This document shows, piece after piece, positions 50,601 to 60,830 of a DNA stretch of 64,000 nucleotides. The position numbers were made by a program, and so were the translations under genes. Position 1 is the first letter of the stretch. Each line of letters starts with the position of its first letter. The stretch spans positions 434,001 to 498,000 of the forward strand of contig NZ_KI519455.1 in the NCBI RefSeq assembly GCF_000482545.1, written 5' to 3'. The notes below the pieces were generated by a model. That model was not told where the DNA came from. It did not search any database and saw nothing but the letters and a program-made list of their open reading frames with translations. The stretch comes from Arthrobacter sp. 35W (GTDB taxonomy: Bacteria > Actinomycetota > Actinomycetes > Actinomycetales > Micrococcaceae).

Positions 50601-51223
50601 GGCCGGACCTTCGCCAGCCTGAGGTCCAGCCCATTGCGGACCATCGGCCATTCCGACGCGATGATGGAGAAGACCACCGTGTCCCGCAGCGAGCCGTCCG
50701 GCATGCGCAGATGCGAGCGGATGACACCGTCCTGCTTGGCACCCAGACGGGCAATCGCGGCCCGGGACTGTTGGTTCATCCAGTGCGTGCGGAACTCCAC
50801 CGCCTCGCAGCCGATCGTTTCAAACGCATGGGTGAGGAGCAGACGCTTGCTGTCCGGATTGGTGCCGGTCCCCTGGACGCTCGCAGCGTTCCAGGTGTAG
50901 CCGATTTCAAGTCGAGGAAGGACGGGGTCGATATTGGCGTAGGCGGTCATGCCGATGACCCGGCCCGGAGCACCCGTTTCGGAATCGTTCAGCCTGGTGG
51001 CAAAGGGGACGAACCTGCCCGACTCCTGCTCAGCCAGCCGGTTCTGGATTTCCGTCATCATCTCTTCCGGGCGCGGAACGCGGGTGTACCAAAGGTTCCA
51101 CAAATCGCCGTCACTGGCTGCTTCAATCAGTTCATCGCAGTGGTCCTCGGAGAGCGGTTCCAGCGTGACGTATTTGCCGTGGAGAGTGACGGGTCCAATC
51201 GGCGACTTGTTGGTGCGTTCCAT
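50597..51223 (-). CDS. GNAT family N-acetyltransferase (RimJ/RimL-like)
   Basis: A 208-residue acetyl-CoA-dependent acetyltransferase. The RimJ/RimL layout is seen: an N-terminal HGKYVTLEPLSEDHCDELI, a central GYTWNAASVQGTGTNPDSKR acetyl-CoA loop, and THWMNQQSRAAIARLGAKQDG near the end. It is first in a two-gene leftward operon with the phosphatase. The substrate is unknown. Confidence 0.87.
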   Translation of the reverse strand: MERTNKSPIGPVTLHGKYVTLEPLSEDHCDELIEAASDGDLWNLWYTRVPRPEEMMTEIQNRLAEQESGRFVPFATRLNDSETGAPGRVIGMTAYANIDPVLPRLEIGYTWNAASVQGTGTNPDSKRLLLTHAFETIGCEAVEFRTHWMNQQSRAAIARLGAKQDGVIRSHLRMPDGSLRDTVVFSIIASEWPMVRNGLDLRLAKVRP

Positions 51224-51251
51224 GAATCCACCCTAGTAGTGCGCAGGCCCA

Positions 51252-51428
51252 CTCGACCACGGCCCGGTGGTTGAGCGAAGCCGAAACCCCATAACCTCCC
51301 AACCCCGCCCGCTGTCCGGGCCCGCTGTCCGGGCCCGCTGAGACCCCACCTGCCCTCCCGCGCGGCTGACCGGGCCCGTCGAGGCCCCGCTGCCCGATCG
51401 CGCCGGTGGTTGGGCCCATCGAAACCCC
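51252..51428. repeat. Cluster of REP-like repeats beside the HNH gene
   Basis: In the 362-bp gene-free stretch 51224-51585, two copies of the GGTGGTTGAGC...TCGAAACCCC unit lie at 51263-51290 and 51403-51428, and CTCGACCAC/GTGGTTGAG forms a small palindrome at 51252-51275. Between them are degenerate copies (CGGGCCCGCTG twice, then GAGACCCC, TCGAGGCCCCGCTG). After 51428 the words TATCGAGACCCCGC and ACCGTCGAGGCC continue the pattern up to about 51510. No gene was seen here. Confidence 0.6.
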
Positions 51429-51585
51429 ACGACCTCCCTACCCGGCCCGCGGGTCGGCCTATCGAGACCCCGCTCGCCCCGCTGGCCGAGACCGTCGAGG
51501 CCTCCTGCCGCCCGTGTTCCGCCGCCGGGACCCGCGGCGGTCGGGACCCGCGGCGGCCGCGGAGCGGCAGCGCCGGCTCACCGGC

Positions 51586-53337
51586 TCACCCGGCCCCTGC
51601 GTGGTGGAAGGTGTTGCGCAGCCGCCGCCGGAGCGGATCGATCGACAACGGTGGCAGAAACCACGGTATGCCATGGATGCTCTCGACCTCCCAGCCGGTG
51701 TGGTGGATGAGGTGGTGGTGGTAGTTGCACAGGAGCACACAGTTTTGAACCGATGTCTCCCCGCCCTCGGACCAGGCGATGATGTGGTGCGCGTCCGTCC
51801 ACTGCACGGGCCTGTCGCAGCCCGGAAACGCGCACCCTTTGTCCCTGATGACCAGGGCCCGCCGGATCGCGGGGGTGACCAGGCGCTGGGACCGGCCCAC
51901 GTCCAGGACCTCCCCGTCGGCGCCCAGGACGGCGGGGATGACCCCGGCGTCGCAGGCCGCCCGCCGGACCGCAGTGATGGGGATCGGCCCGGTGTGGGCC
52001 ACGGCGGCGGACCCGGACCCGGCCGTCAGGTCGGCCAGGGTCATGGTGACGAACAGCTGCGGGCGCAGGCCCCCGTTGTCCGGGAGCGTGTCCGTGCGCG
52101 AGGCCAGGCGCACGCAGTCCAGCAGGGCGTGCAGGAGCAGCTGCGGGCGGGGGCGTTGGGCGGCCAGCAGCCGCCTCGCCACGTCCGGGTCCAGCCCGGA
52201 GTGGTCCATGGCATCGGTGCACCCGGGGCAGTCCCCGGCCGCGGTCCCTGCGCCCCGGCCGCCCGGTCCGGATTCGTCCGGACAACCCTCCGCCGTGGAG
52301 TCCGGGCCTGGCCCACCCATGCCGGGCGCACCGCCTCCAGCAACTCCAGCACCGCCACCCCCGGTGGCGTTCGGGGCGCCGGCATCCGCACCTCCGCCGT
52401 CTGGGGTTCCGACGGCCCAGGCCGGGGGTGCGCCCTGCCCCGGCACCGCCACCACGCCACCGGCACCACCGGCCTCGGCCACGATGCCGGCCAGGGTGCG
52501 CGGGTTCGTGCCCGTGCCGATCGCGGCCATCAACTCCTCATACGAGAGCTGGGTCAAATGCCCCTCGAACCGGACCAGGCCCCGGCGGGGATGTCCGAAG
52601 TGGATGCCCTCCTTGGCCAGCAGCTCCGCCTCGGTGGGCTCGGACCCGTCCGGGTCCAGATGGGCCAGGATCCGCCGGGCACACCGGGCCAAAAAGTCCG
52701 GGGACTCCACCACTGCCACCGCGGCCAGGCGGGCCTCGACCTCCTCCAGCTCCGAAGCCGTGATCCGCCCGCCGGCGGCCAGATGCGAGGCGTCGGTGAC
52801 GGCCCGCGAGGCGGCCAGGGCGGCCTCGGCCGAACAGGCCCCGGACAGGAACGCGGCGCCCAGCACGGGCTGGCGGGCCGGGGCCTGGGCCAGCGTGATC
52901 GGATCCGTGGCGGGCAGGAACGCCGTGGCGAGGACGAGGCGTTTGGCCGCCTCGGCCGCGGAGAGCTGCAGGACCTGGCGGAGCATCGCCACCGGGGTCG
53001 CGGCCCCGGCCTCCCGGTACCGTCCGGCCAGGGTCCGGGCGGAGATCTCCCCGGCGCACTGGACCTTGAACGCGTCCAGGCGGCGGGAGAGGGTTTCGAG
53101 CTGGGCGGCGAGCACCACCAGGCCGTGGTCGCCCAGCAACCCCAGGCCAAGGACGTCCGGGCCGCAGGAGGAATCCCCCACGCCGTTGTTACCATCGCCA
53201 TCATCGTCCGCGACCCCGGAGGCAGGACCCCCGGCCGCGGACTGAGTCGCTGCGAGGTAGGCCAGAGCGATGATCCGGAGGGCATGCCCACCGGCCCTGC
53301 GCCCCGAAGCGTCGGGGGAATACGCCGTCGTACTCAT
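51586..53337 (-). CDS. DUF222 domain and HNH endonuclease protein
   Basis: A 583-residue protein of the actinobacterial DUF222/13E12-repeat family. The N-terminal 300 residues are the DUF222 helical domain, the middle (about 300-375) is a Gly/Ala/Pro-rich linker, and the C-terminus is an HNH nuclease with CAFPGCDRPVQWTDAHHIIA, then WSEGG, NCVLLCNYHHHLIH, which keeps the zinc cysteines and the catalytic histidine. Members are often multi-copy and behave like mobile or domesticated nucleases; a function has not been established. Degenerate REP-like repeats lie on both sides in opposite orientation, and its upstream region is unusually AT-rich. Confidence 0.88.
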   Translation of the reverse strand: MSTTAYSPDASGRRAGGHALRIIALAYLAATQSAAGGPASGVADDDGDGNNGVGDSSCGPDVLGLGLLGDHGLVVLAAQLETLSRRLDAFKVQCAGEISARTLAGRYREAGAATPVAMLRQVLQLSAAEAAKRLVLATAFLPATDPITLAQAPARQPVLGAAFLSGACSAEAALAASRAVTDASHLAAGGRITASELEEVEARLAAVAVVESPDFLARCARRILAHLDPDGSEPTEAELLAKEGIHFGHPRRGLVRFEGHLTQLSYEELMAAIGTGTNPRTLAGIVAEAGGAGGVVAVPGQGAPPAWAVGTPDGGGADAGAPNATGGGGAGVAGGGAPGMGGPGPDSTAEGCPDESGPGGRGAGTAAGDCPGCTDAMDHSGLDPDVARRLLAAQRPRPQLLLHALLDCVRLASRTDTLPDNGGLRPQLFVTMTLADLTAGSGSAAVAHTGPIPITAVRRAACDAGVIPAVLGADGEVLDVGRSQRLVTPAIRRALVIRDKGCAFPGCDRPVQWTDAHHIIAWSEGGETSVQNCVLLCNYHHHLIHHTGWEVESIHGIPWFLPPLSIDPLRRRLRNTFHHAGAG

Positions 53338-53530
53338 ACATATATTCTAATGACTCGAATGTGTATAGAAAAGCGATTTGGAAAAGAATTCAAATCTGTG
53401 GATAAAGACGCGATTGGATATGCCTGTGGAGGACTCGATAAACCCGGGAAGGGCCACGCAGAATGGAACGTGGGTGGATTTGTGTTCGAATCATGTAAGC
53501 ATCTGGCTGGTAAGACTCGGCCACTGATAT
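53338..53530. other. AT-rich upstream region of the HNH gene
   Basis: This stretch has visibly lower GC content than the rest of the window. Reading on the minus strand, TTGAAT (53388-53393) and TATACA (53362-53367) could be promoter elements with a 20-base spacer, longer than ideal. No gene was seen. The composition break suggests transferred DNA or a strongly supercoiling-sensitive promoter. Confidence 0.4.
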
Positions 53531-53547
53531 CGGGCGGGCGGGTCACC

Positions 53548-53632
53548 GGGTCTCGACAAGCTCGACCACCCAACGGGTCGCGGGGTCCCGCAAGCTCGCC
53601 TCGGGCCCCTCGCGGCCGCGGGCCCGGCCCGA
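53548..53632. repeat. Composite dispersed repeat upstream of the HNH gene
   Basis: GGGTCTCGACAAGC then TCGACCACCC (53548-53570) is followed by a GC-rich part with CAAGCTCGCCTCGGGCCCCTC, whose complement matches the GAGGGCCCC.GGCCGAGCTTGCG part of the units inside paaC. It thus holds both halves of the composite element, in the opposite orientation to the copies at 51263-51428 on the other side of the HNH gene. Confidence 0.6.
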
Positions 53633-53665
53633 CCACCAGAAATGCCGGCCACCCGCAGGCGTCCC

Positions 53666-54532
53666 CTAATCCCAGTCGAAGAACCCTTTTCCACTCTTCC
53701 GGCCCAATTCGCCGCGGGCTACTTTGTCGCGCAGGATTTGCGGTGCGGCAAACCGTTCACCGAGCGTGGACTCCAAATACTCCGCGATGCCCAACCGAAC
53801 ATCCAAACCAACAATGTCCGTGGTCCGCAGGGGTCCGGTCGGGTGTTTATAGCCAAGCACCATTGCGTTGTCGATATCCTCCGCGGAAGCCACGCCCTCC
53901 TCCACCATGCGCATGGCCTCCAACGCGATGGCCACCCCCAACCGTGAGGAGGCAAAGCCGGGTGCGTCGTTGACGACGACGGCGGTCTTGCCTAGCGCTG
54001 CCACCCATCCACGGGCTGCATCCACCAACCACGGGAGGGTCTGCTTCGCAATAACAACTTCAATCAGCGTCGAGGCGGGGACGGGGTTGAAGAAGTGCAG
54101 GCCCAGGAAGTTCTCCGGGCGCTGCAGCTCCGCGGCCAGCCCCGAGATCGTCAGCGAGGAGGTGTTGGACGCCAGAATGGCCGAAGCCTCCAACCTTTCC
54201 TCCACAGCACGCAGTGAGGAGACTTTTAGGTCCCAGATTTCCGGAACGGCTTCCACCACCAGTCCGCGGTCGGCAAAATCGGCATAGTCCGTGGACACCC
54301 GCAGCCGGGCCAGAAGAGGTTCCGCACCGGCCGCGAGCCCCCGTTCCACGGACTTGGCCACGGCGGAGGCCACGCGGTCCAGCGCCCCGGCAGCGGCGTC
54401 GTCGTCACGCTCCACCACCACCACATCGGAACCCGACATCAGGAAGGCATGCGCAATGCCAGCACCCATCCGGCCACCACCCAAGACCCCCACACGGTGA
54501 GGCAGGGAAGGATCGACACCATCCATGGTCAT
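53666..54532 (-). CDS. 3-Hydroxyacyl-CoA dehydrogenase
   Basis: A 288-residue NAD-dependent dehydrogenase of the 3-hydroxybutyryl-CoA type. The Rossmann motif GVLGGGRMGAGIA is at residues 15-27, the catalytic histidine in GLHFFNPVP, and the C-terminal dimer domain includes MVLGYKHPTGPL. In an operon after a thiolase and an enoyl-CoA hydratase with a PaaR-type operator, it most likely acts as PaaH on 3-hydroxyadipyl-CoA; general beta-oxidation is an alternative. The start overlaps the hydratase stop (ATGA). Confidence 0.89.
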   Translation of the reverse strand: MTMDGVDPSLPHRVGVLGGGRMGAGIAHAFLMSGSDVVVVERDDDAAAGALDRVASAVAKSVERGLAAGAEPLLARLRVSTDYADFADRGLVVEAVPEIWDLKVSSLRAVEERLEASAILASNTSSLTISGLAAELQRPENFLGLHFFNPVPASTLIEVVIAKQTLPWLVDAARGWVAALGKTAVVVNDAPGFASSRLGVAIALEAMRMVEEGVASAEDIDNAMVLGYKHPTGPLRTTDIVGLDVRLGIAEYLESTLGERFAAPQILRDKVARGELGRKSGKGFFDWD

Positions 54533-55325
54533 TTCCTCTTCCTGTCCAAAAAGTCCTGCATGCGGTCAAACTTGGCCGGGGATTCAAAAAGGATCGACTG
54601 CGCCACCGTGTCCAGCAGCGGATGCGCGTCCCGCGGGGCATGGAACACTGACTTGGTCAGGCGGACTGCAAGAGGATCCTGGGCGGAAATCCTGTCCGCC
54701 AGGGCATTTGCGGCGGCCAGCAGGTCCGACGGCGGCACCAACCCAGTGATGAGGCCGGTGCGCAGGCAGGCTTCGCCGTCAAGGATCCGGCCGGCCAACA
54801 GAATCTCCTTCGCCACTGCCTCGCCCACCAGCTCCTTGAGCCGCCATGTGGCACCGGCTGCGGCCATGATGCCGAGCCCGGTTTCCGGGTTGCCCATCCG
54901 CAGATCCGGGGTGCCCAGCCGGAAATCGGCGGCATAGGCCAGCTCGGCGCCGCCACCCAGTGCGTATCCATCCAGCGCCGCAATGACGGGCATGGGCAGC
55001 CTGGCGATGCGGTCGAAGAGGCCGGAGTTGATCCCGGCCAGGGCGTCATCGCGGCGGCGTTCGCGCAGTTGGGCGATGTCGGCGCCGGAAGCGAAGACCC
55101 CCTTGGCGCCGGTGGCGTCGTCGCCGGGCGTGCCGGACAGAACGAGGATCTTCGGCGAGGATTCAAGATAGGCACAGACAAGATGCAGTTCGTCCACCAT
55201 GGACTGGTCGATGGCGTTGCGCACGGCAGGCCGGTTGAGCTGCACGTGCAGCCGGTCCGGCTTCTCGGTGGCCAGCAGCGTTGTGAAACCGTCCACGGAC
55301 AGCCCGGGGCCGTCGTCGGCCTCCA

Positions 55326-55326
<1 letters not shown>
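54529..55326 (-). CDS. Enoyl-CoA hydratase/isomerase (thiolase operon)
   Basis: A 265-residue crotonase. The oxyanion hole is formed by FASGADIAQL and DGYALGGGAELAYAADFRLG, with a catalytic-loop glutamate in GNPETGLGIMAAAG. It lies between the thiolase and the hydroxyacyl-CoA dehydrogenase with one-base (TGATG) and four-base overlaps. PaaF (2,3-dehydroadipyl-CoA hydratase) is the likely role in a paa setting. The start at 55326 was chosen for this coupling; the longer frame would run into the thiolase gene. Confidence 0.88.
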
Positions 55327-56582
<1,256 letters not shown>

Positions 56583-56645
56583 GCGAACACCCTTCAAACG
56601 ATCAAGGGGCGGATGCCGTGCATCCGCCGCGCCCCGGCCACCAAT

Positions 56646-56667
56646 TTACCGACCGCTCGTTCTGTAA
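56646..56667 (-). promoter_or_regulatory. PaaR-type operator of the thiolase operon
   Basis: Core CCGACCGCTCGTTC flanked by TTA and TGTAA, a 22-bp near-palindrome matching the sites at 37171, 43526 and 49193. It lies 64-85 bases upstream of the thiolase start, linking this operon to phenylacetate control. Confidence 0.72.
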
Positions 56668-56713
56668 ATATTCCATGGCGTCCCGTCCCGGTCAACCACC
56701 AGCCCCGCCACCG

Positions 56714-56782
56714 GCCCAACTGAGTGACAGTTATCGCACGCTCCGAGCCTCGGAACGTGCGATAACTGTCACTCAGTTGGGC
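56714..56782. terminator. 32-bp hairpin, GTGACAGTTATCGCAC family, copy B
   Basis: Arms 56714-56745 and 56751-56782 pair at 31 of 32 positions with a 5-base loop, and contain CCCAACT, GA, then GTGACAGTTATCGCAC. Compared with copy A at 26497-26573, AG has become GA on one arm and the opposite arm has changed to match. It starts 12 bases beyond the stop of the leftward permease gene and precedes the thiolase promoter, so it is likely the permease terminator. Confidence 0.75.
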
Positions 56783-56794
56783 TAGACGGGGGTG

Positions 56795-58267
56795 TTAGCT
56801 GAAGAGCTCGTTCTTGGGCTCGTTGTGCTTGACCTTCTGCCAGCCCAGCCAAAGCACGACGGCGAAGAACGGGATGGTGGCCAGCGTCCAGAGGCCGAGC
56901 ATGAAGACCTCTCCGGTGGCCTTGTCCGTCATGGTGTCGAAGCCGATCAGCACGGTAATGGCCAGCAGGGCAATCAGGCCCACCCAGCTGGTCCACGGGG
57001 AGCCGGGCATGGGCAGCGAGGACACATTTCCCTTCTTCTTGCGCAGCATGATCTGGCTGGCGAAGATGGAGCCCCAGGTGAAGATCACGCCGATGGAGGC
57101 CGTGTTCAGCGCCAGGTCGAAGGCGTGCGAGCCACCAAGCCAGATGTTCAGCAGGATGCCCACCAGGTAGACGGCGCCGATGGCCAGGATCGCCGCGTAG
57201 GGGACGTAGCGGGTGGACATCTTGGTCAGCCACTGCGGGGCGTGGCCGTTGTTGGCCATGGTGCGGAAGATGCGGCCAATGGAGTACAGGCCGGAGTTGC
57301 AGGAGGACAGCGCGGCGGTGATGACCACGAAGTTCATTACCGAACCCACCCAGCCCAGGCCCATCTGGCCAAAGACGGTGACGAACGGGCTTTCGCCGCC
57401 CTTGTAGTTCTCCGACGGCATCAGCATGGCCAGCAGCGTCACGGAGCCGACGTAGAAGACCACGATGCGGATGACGACGGCGCGGATGGCCTTGGGCACC
57501 TCGCGGGCCGGGTTCTGCATTTCGCCGGCCGTGATGCCCACCAGTTCGATGGCGTTGTAGGCGAAGATCACGGCGTTGAGCACCAGGATCATCACCAGGG
57601 CGCCGTGCGGGAACATGCCACCCTCGCCGGCAAAGAGGTTGTTGACGGAGGCGTGCTGGTCGCCCACCTTGGCATTGGTGACCACCATGTAGGTGCCGAC
57701 AATGAGGAAGGCAACGATGGCGCCAACCTTCAGGCAGGAGGCCCAGAATTCGAATTCACCGAAGGCCTTGACGCTGAGCAGGTTCACGGCCACCAGCAGC
57801 ACCAGGGCGCAGATGGCGCTGGCTTCCACCGGAACGCCGGGGAAAAAGAACTGGAAGTACAGGCCGATGGCAATGAGCTCGGCGATGCCCGTCATGGCCC
57901 AGTTGATGAAGTACATCCAGCCGGAGAGGAAGGCGCCCTTTTTGCCGAACAATTCGCCGGCGTAGGACACGAAGGAGCCGGAGGTCTGGCGGTACATGAT
58001 CAGCTCGCCGAGTGCGCGCATCAGCAGGTAGGCGATGACGCCGGCAATGGCGTAGGAGAACACCAGGGCCGGGCCGGTGGAGGCCAGACGGCCGCCCGCA
58101 CCCATGAACAGGCCGACGCCGATGGCGCCACCCATGGCGATCATGGTGACGTGGCGGCGCGAGAGCGTGCGCTTGTAGCCCTCCGCTGTGATGGAGCCCG
58201 AATCAAGATCGGCGGCGTTGCCGAGATCGGCGCCCTTGGACAGTTGGTCAGTCGACGGTTGGCTCAT
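56795..58267 (-). CDS. Amino-acid permease (APC superfamily, AnsP/GabP-like)
   Basis: A 490-residue transporter with twelve membrane segments. The first carries the APC family signature GGAIGVGLFMGAGG (about residues 46-59), which binds the substrate carboxylate, and the cytoplasmic N-terminal tail is about 35 residues. The RKKKG segment after the tenth segment and ALSSCNSGLYSIGRIFRTMA in the middle are typical of the amino-acid transporter (AAT) family. Asparagine, aromatic amino acid or GABA uptake are options. A half-match to the PaaR palindrome lies about 60 bases upstream; if real, uptake of phenylalanine would fit, but this is speculative. Confidence 0.87.
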   Translation of the reverse strand: MSQPSTDQLSKGADLGNAADLDSGSITAEGYKRTLSRRHVTMIAMGGAIGVGLFMGAGGRLASTGPALVFSYAIAGVIAYLLMRALGELIMYRQTSGSFVSYAGELFGKKGAFLSGWMYFINWAMTGIAELIAIGLYFQFFFPGVPVEASAICALVLLVAVNLLSVKAFGEFEFWASCLKVGAIVAFLIVGTYMVVTNAKVGDQHASVNNLFAGEGGMFPHGALVMILVLNAVIFAYNAIELVGITAGEMQNPAREVPKAIRAVVIRIVVFYVGSVTLLAMLMPSENYKGGESPFVTVFGQMGLGWVGSVMNFVVITAALSSCNSGLYSIGRIFRTMANNGHAPQWLTKMSTRYVPYAAILAIGAVYLVGILLNIWLGGSHAFDLALNTASIGVIFTWGSIFASQIMLRKKKGNVSSLPMPGSPWTSWVGLIALLAITVLIGFDTMTDKATGEVFMLGLWTLATIPFFAVVLWLGWQKVKHNEPKNELFS

Positions 58268-58382
58268 GCAAAATCCTTAGATCGTGGGGCGGCCCGCCGC
58301 GTCCATCCGCCTTCGTAGGGCAGACAGACCGTTCGGTGGGCCGCGTCCACTTTACCCCGTTAATTCGGCGTCGTGCTCCACA

Positions 58383-60074
58383 TCACACCATACTGGTCGG
58401 TACGGTGTCCGGGATCAGGGACCCTGATTCGAGTTCCACCAGCCGCGCGCCGTCCTGTCCGTCGAACCAGCGGCGGAGCGCCCTATCGTGGCTGACCAGC
58501 ACCAATGCACCTTCAAAGCCCGCGAGCGCCTCCTCCAGCTCCCCCACCAAAAGGGGTGCGAGGTGGTTGGTGGGCTCGTCCATCAAAATAGTGTCATGTT
58601 CGACGGCGAGCAGCCTGGCCAGCGCAAGACGACGACGCTGTCCGGCGGACATTGAGCCGACAGGCAGGTGGAAATCGCTCGTCTTGAACAGGCCCAGGCG
58701 GAGCAGCCTGTCGGCAAGTTCATCGATCTCCCCGACCATGCCGGACAGGAAGGCCGGCAGCAGGCGTTGGTGCGGATGCGCGGGGGTGTGCAGCTCCTGC
58801 GGGAGGTAGCCGACCGCACCGATCCGCTGCACGGACCCCGCATCCGGCCTCGCGGCTCCGGCCAGCACATCGAGCAGCGTCGATTTGCCGGCGCCGTTGG
58901 GTCCCGCCACCATCACCTTTTCCCCGGGGCGGACCTCGAAGAACGGTACATGCAGACGCTGCCCCACGGAGATGTCGCGGGCCTGGATGGAGAATCTGCG
59001 GGCAGCATGCTGCCGGGCCGCGGCCAGATCTGCCTCCGTTGCATCGCCAGCGGCGGTAATGGGTTCCGACGACGGGATGGACAGATGCAGGGGCTCCGGC
59101 GGGCGCGGTACAGGGTTCTCTTCGAGCCGCTTCACGCGCTCGTGGGCGTTGCGGACGCGGGACGCTGCAGCCTTCTCCCAGGTCTCCGCCTTGACGCCGT
59201 ACGACATTTTGTCCCCGTCGCGGCGGCGGCCGTAGCCCAGCTTGGACTTGATGGTCGAGGCCTGAAGACGGTTGGCAGCCAGCTCGTCCTGCCACTGCTG
59301 GTACTCCTGTTCCCATCGGGCCCGCGCCGCGGCCTTCTCCCCCAGATAGCCCAGGTAGCCGTTGCCGAAGCGCTCCACGGAACAGGTGTCGCCGTCGACC
59401 TCCACCACGGCCGTGGCCACGCGGAGCAGGAAGGTGCGGTCGTGGCTGACGGCGACCACCGTGCCGCGGTGCGCGGCCAGCCGGGCCTCCAGCCAGTCGG
59501 CGGAGTCGGCGTCCAGATGGTTGGTGGGCTCGTCCAGCAGCATGATGGGCGGCGGGTCCGCAAGCAGGGCGGCCAGGGCCAGGCGCTGGCGTTCGCCACC
59601 CGAGAGGGAATCCAGCTGCCGCGCCCTGTCCAGACCCTCCAGGCCCAGATGGCCCAGGGCTGAATCAAGGCGGGAGTCCACGGAGTAGCCCTCGCGCAGG
59701 GCAAACTCGTCCTGCAGGGAGCCGTAGAGTTCGCCGACGTCGTCGCCGGCGGCAAGCGCATCCGCGGCCTCGCGCAGGCGGGCCTCCAGATCGCGGAAGC
59801 TGGCCAGGGCGTTGTCGATGAAGTCGGCGATGGTCGATCCGGGCGGGGCCTCGGGGACCTGGGCCAGGTATGCGACGGCGCCCTCAACGGTGACGGAGCC
59901 GCCGTCGGGCTCCTCGATGCCGGCCATCAGGCGCAGCAGGGTGGACTTGCCGGCCCCGTTTTCGCCGATGATGGCGATGTGCTCGCCCGGGACGATTTCC
60001 AGATCGACGCGGTCCAGCAGCAGGCGGTCGGCATAGCCGTGGCTCAGGGAAGAAAGGGAGAGTTGTGCAGTCAT
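58383..60074 (-). CDS. ABC-F family ATPase
   Basis: A 563-residue protein with two ABC domains and no membrane segments, which marks the ABC-F translation factors and ribosome-protection proteins. Walker A motifs GENGAGKST (residues 37-45) and GPNGAGKST, signatures LSGGERQRLALAALL and MSAGQRRRLALARLL, and Walker B LLDEPTNHLD and LMDEPTNHLA are visible; an inter-domain linker rich in charged residues lies between. The ATG at 60074 has AAGGAA upstream. It resembles the actinobacterial antibiotic-resistance group in lacking long tails, but a resistance role is not shown. Confidence 0.9.
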   Translation of the reverse strand: MTAQLSLSSLSHGYADRLLLDRVDLEIVPGEHIAIIGENGAGKSTLLRLMAGIEEPDGGSVTVEGAVAYLAQVPEAPPGSTIADFIDNALASFRDLEARLREAADALAAGDDVGELYGSLQDEFALREGYSVDSRLDSALGHLGLEGLDRARQLDSLSGGERQRLALAALLADPPPIMLLDEPTNHLDADSADWLEARLAAHRGTVVAVSHDRTFLLRVATAVVEVDGDTCSVERFGNGYLGYLGEKAAARARWEQEYQQWQDELAANRLQASTIKSKLGYGRRRDGDKMSYGVKAETWEKAAASRVRNAHERVKRLEENPVPRPPEPLHLSIPSSEPITAAGDATEADLAAARQHAARRFSIQARDISVGQRLHVPFFEVRPGEKVMVAGPNGAGKSTLLDVLAGAARPDAGSVQRIGAVGYLPQELHTPAHPHQRLLPAFLSGMVGEIDELADRLLRLGLFKTSDFHLPVGSMSAGQRRRLALARLLAVEHDTILMDEPTNHLAPLLVGELEEALAGFEGALVLVSHDRALRRWFDGQDGARLVELESGSLIPDTVPTSMV

Positions 60075-60246
60075 GGCAATTCCTTGCGGCCGCGGCAGAT
60101 GAGGGCGGCTAGATGGGGCAATGGGCGGAATGCGCGTTAGGACTTCACCTCTCCAGACTGCGGCACGGCCGTCGGGGGCGTCAAGTCGGCCCAACGGAGC
60201 AGCGGCCTCCCTTCCCCGCCCGCGCACTCTTCGGCAGACTGGGGTC

Positions 60247-60684
60247 ATGGCCTACAGAATCCAGATAGTCGTCGATTCCGCCGATCCCCACCAGCAGGCT
60301 GATTGGTGGGCCGAATCGCTGGGCTGGGCCGTGGAGCCCTCCGACGAGCCGTTCATCCGCTCGATGGTGGCCCAGGGCTTCGCCACCGAGGCACAGACAC
60401 GGGTCTACAACGGCACGCTGGTGTGGCGCGATGGGCAGGCCATCTGCCCGCCGGAGCAGCTGGGCGACAAGGACCGCCAGAGGATCCTCTTCCAGACGGC
60501 ACCGGAGTCCAAGACCGTCAAGAACCGCGTCCACTGGGACATGCGCATGGACGACGGCGACAAGGACGCCGTGCGCGCGGCCCTGGAGGCCCGCGGGGCC
60601 ACGTTCCTGTGGACCGCCAGCCAGGGCCCGCACAGCTGGCACACCATGGCCGACCCCGAAGGCAACGAGTTCTGCGTCTCCTAG
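60247..60684 (+). CDS. VOC-superfamily (glyoxalase-like) protein
   Basis: A 145-residue protein with the beta-alpha-beta-beta-beta pattern of vicinal oxygen chelate proteins: RIQIVVDSADPHQQADWWAE at the start, HWDMRMDDGDKDAVRAALEA in the middle and MADPEGNEFCVS at the end. These correspond to glyoxalase-like domain 6 members of actinobacteria. The role is unknown. It diverges from the ABC-F gene across 172 bases in which nothing clear was seen. Confidence 0.83.
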   Translation: MAYRIQIVVDSADPHQQADWWAESLGWAVEPSDEPFIRSMVAQGFATEAQTRVYNGTLVWRDGQAICPPEQLGDKDRQRILFQTAPESKTVKNRVHWDMRMDDGDKDAVRAALEARGATFLWTASQGPHSWHTMADPEGNEFCVS

Positions 60685-60692
60685 GCCTGTCC

Positions 60693-60719
60693 GCTGGTTG
60701 AGCTTGGCGAAACCCCGAG
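60693..60719 (+). repeat. REP-like repeat after the VOC gene
   Basis: GCTGGTTGAGCTTGGCGAAA then CCCCGAG, another copy of the GGTTTCGCCAAGCTCAACCA unit seen at 51263, 53548 and inside paaC. It starts nine bases after the VOC stop. The following 110 bases hold GC-rich words (GGACGCGG, GACGCGTCC, GGCGTCC) but no gene. Confidence 0.6.
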
Positions 60720-60830
60720 AGACAGGCGCATCCCCGGCCACCGCCGTCGAGGACGCGGAAGCCCTCTGGGGACGCCGTTGCAGACGCGTCCTGAAAGGGA
60801 TTCGGCGTCCTGGATGCATGGGCACACCCC

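Noticed and set aside
51406-53973. Open frame of 855 codons opposite the DUF222/HNH gene
   Set aside because: Antisense to a recognisable HNH protein and extended through repeats; no start signal or domain.
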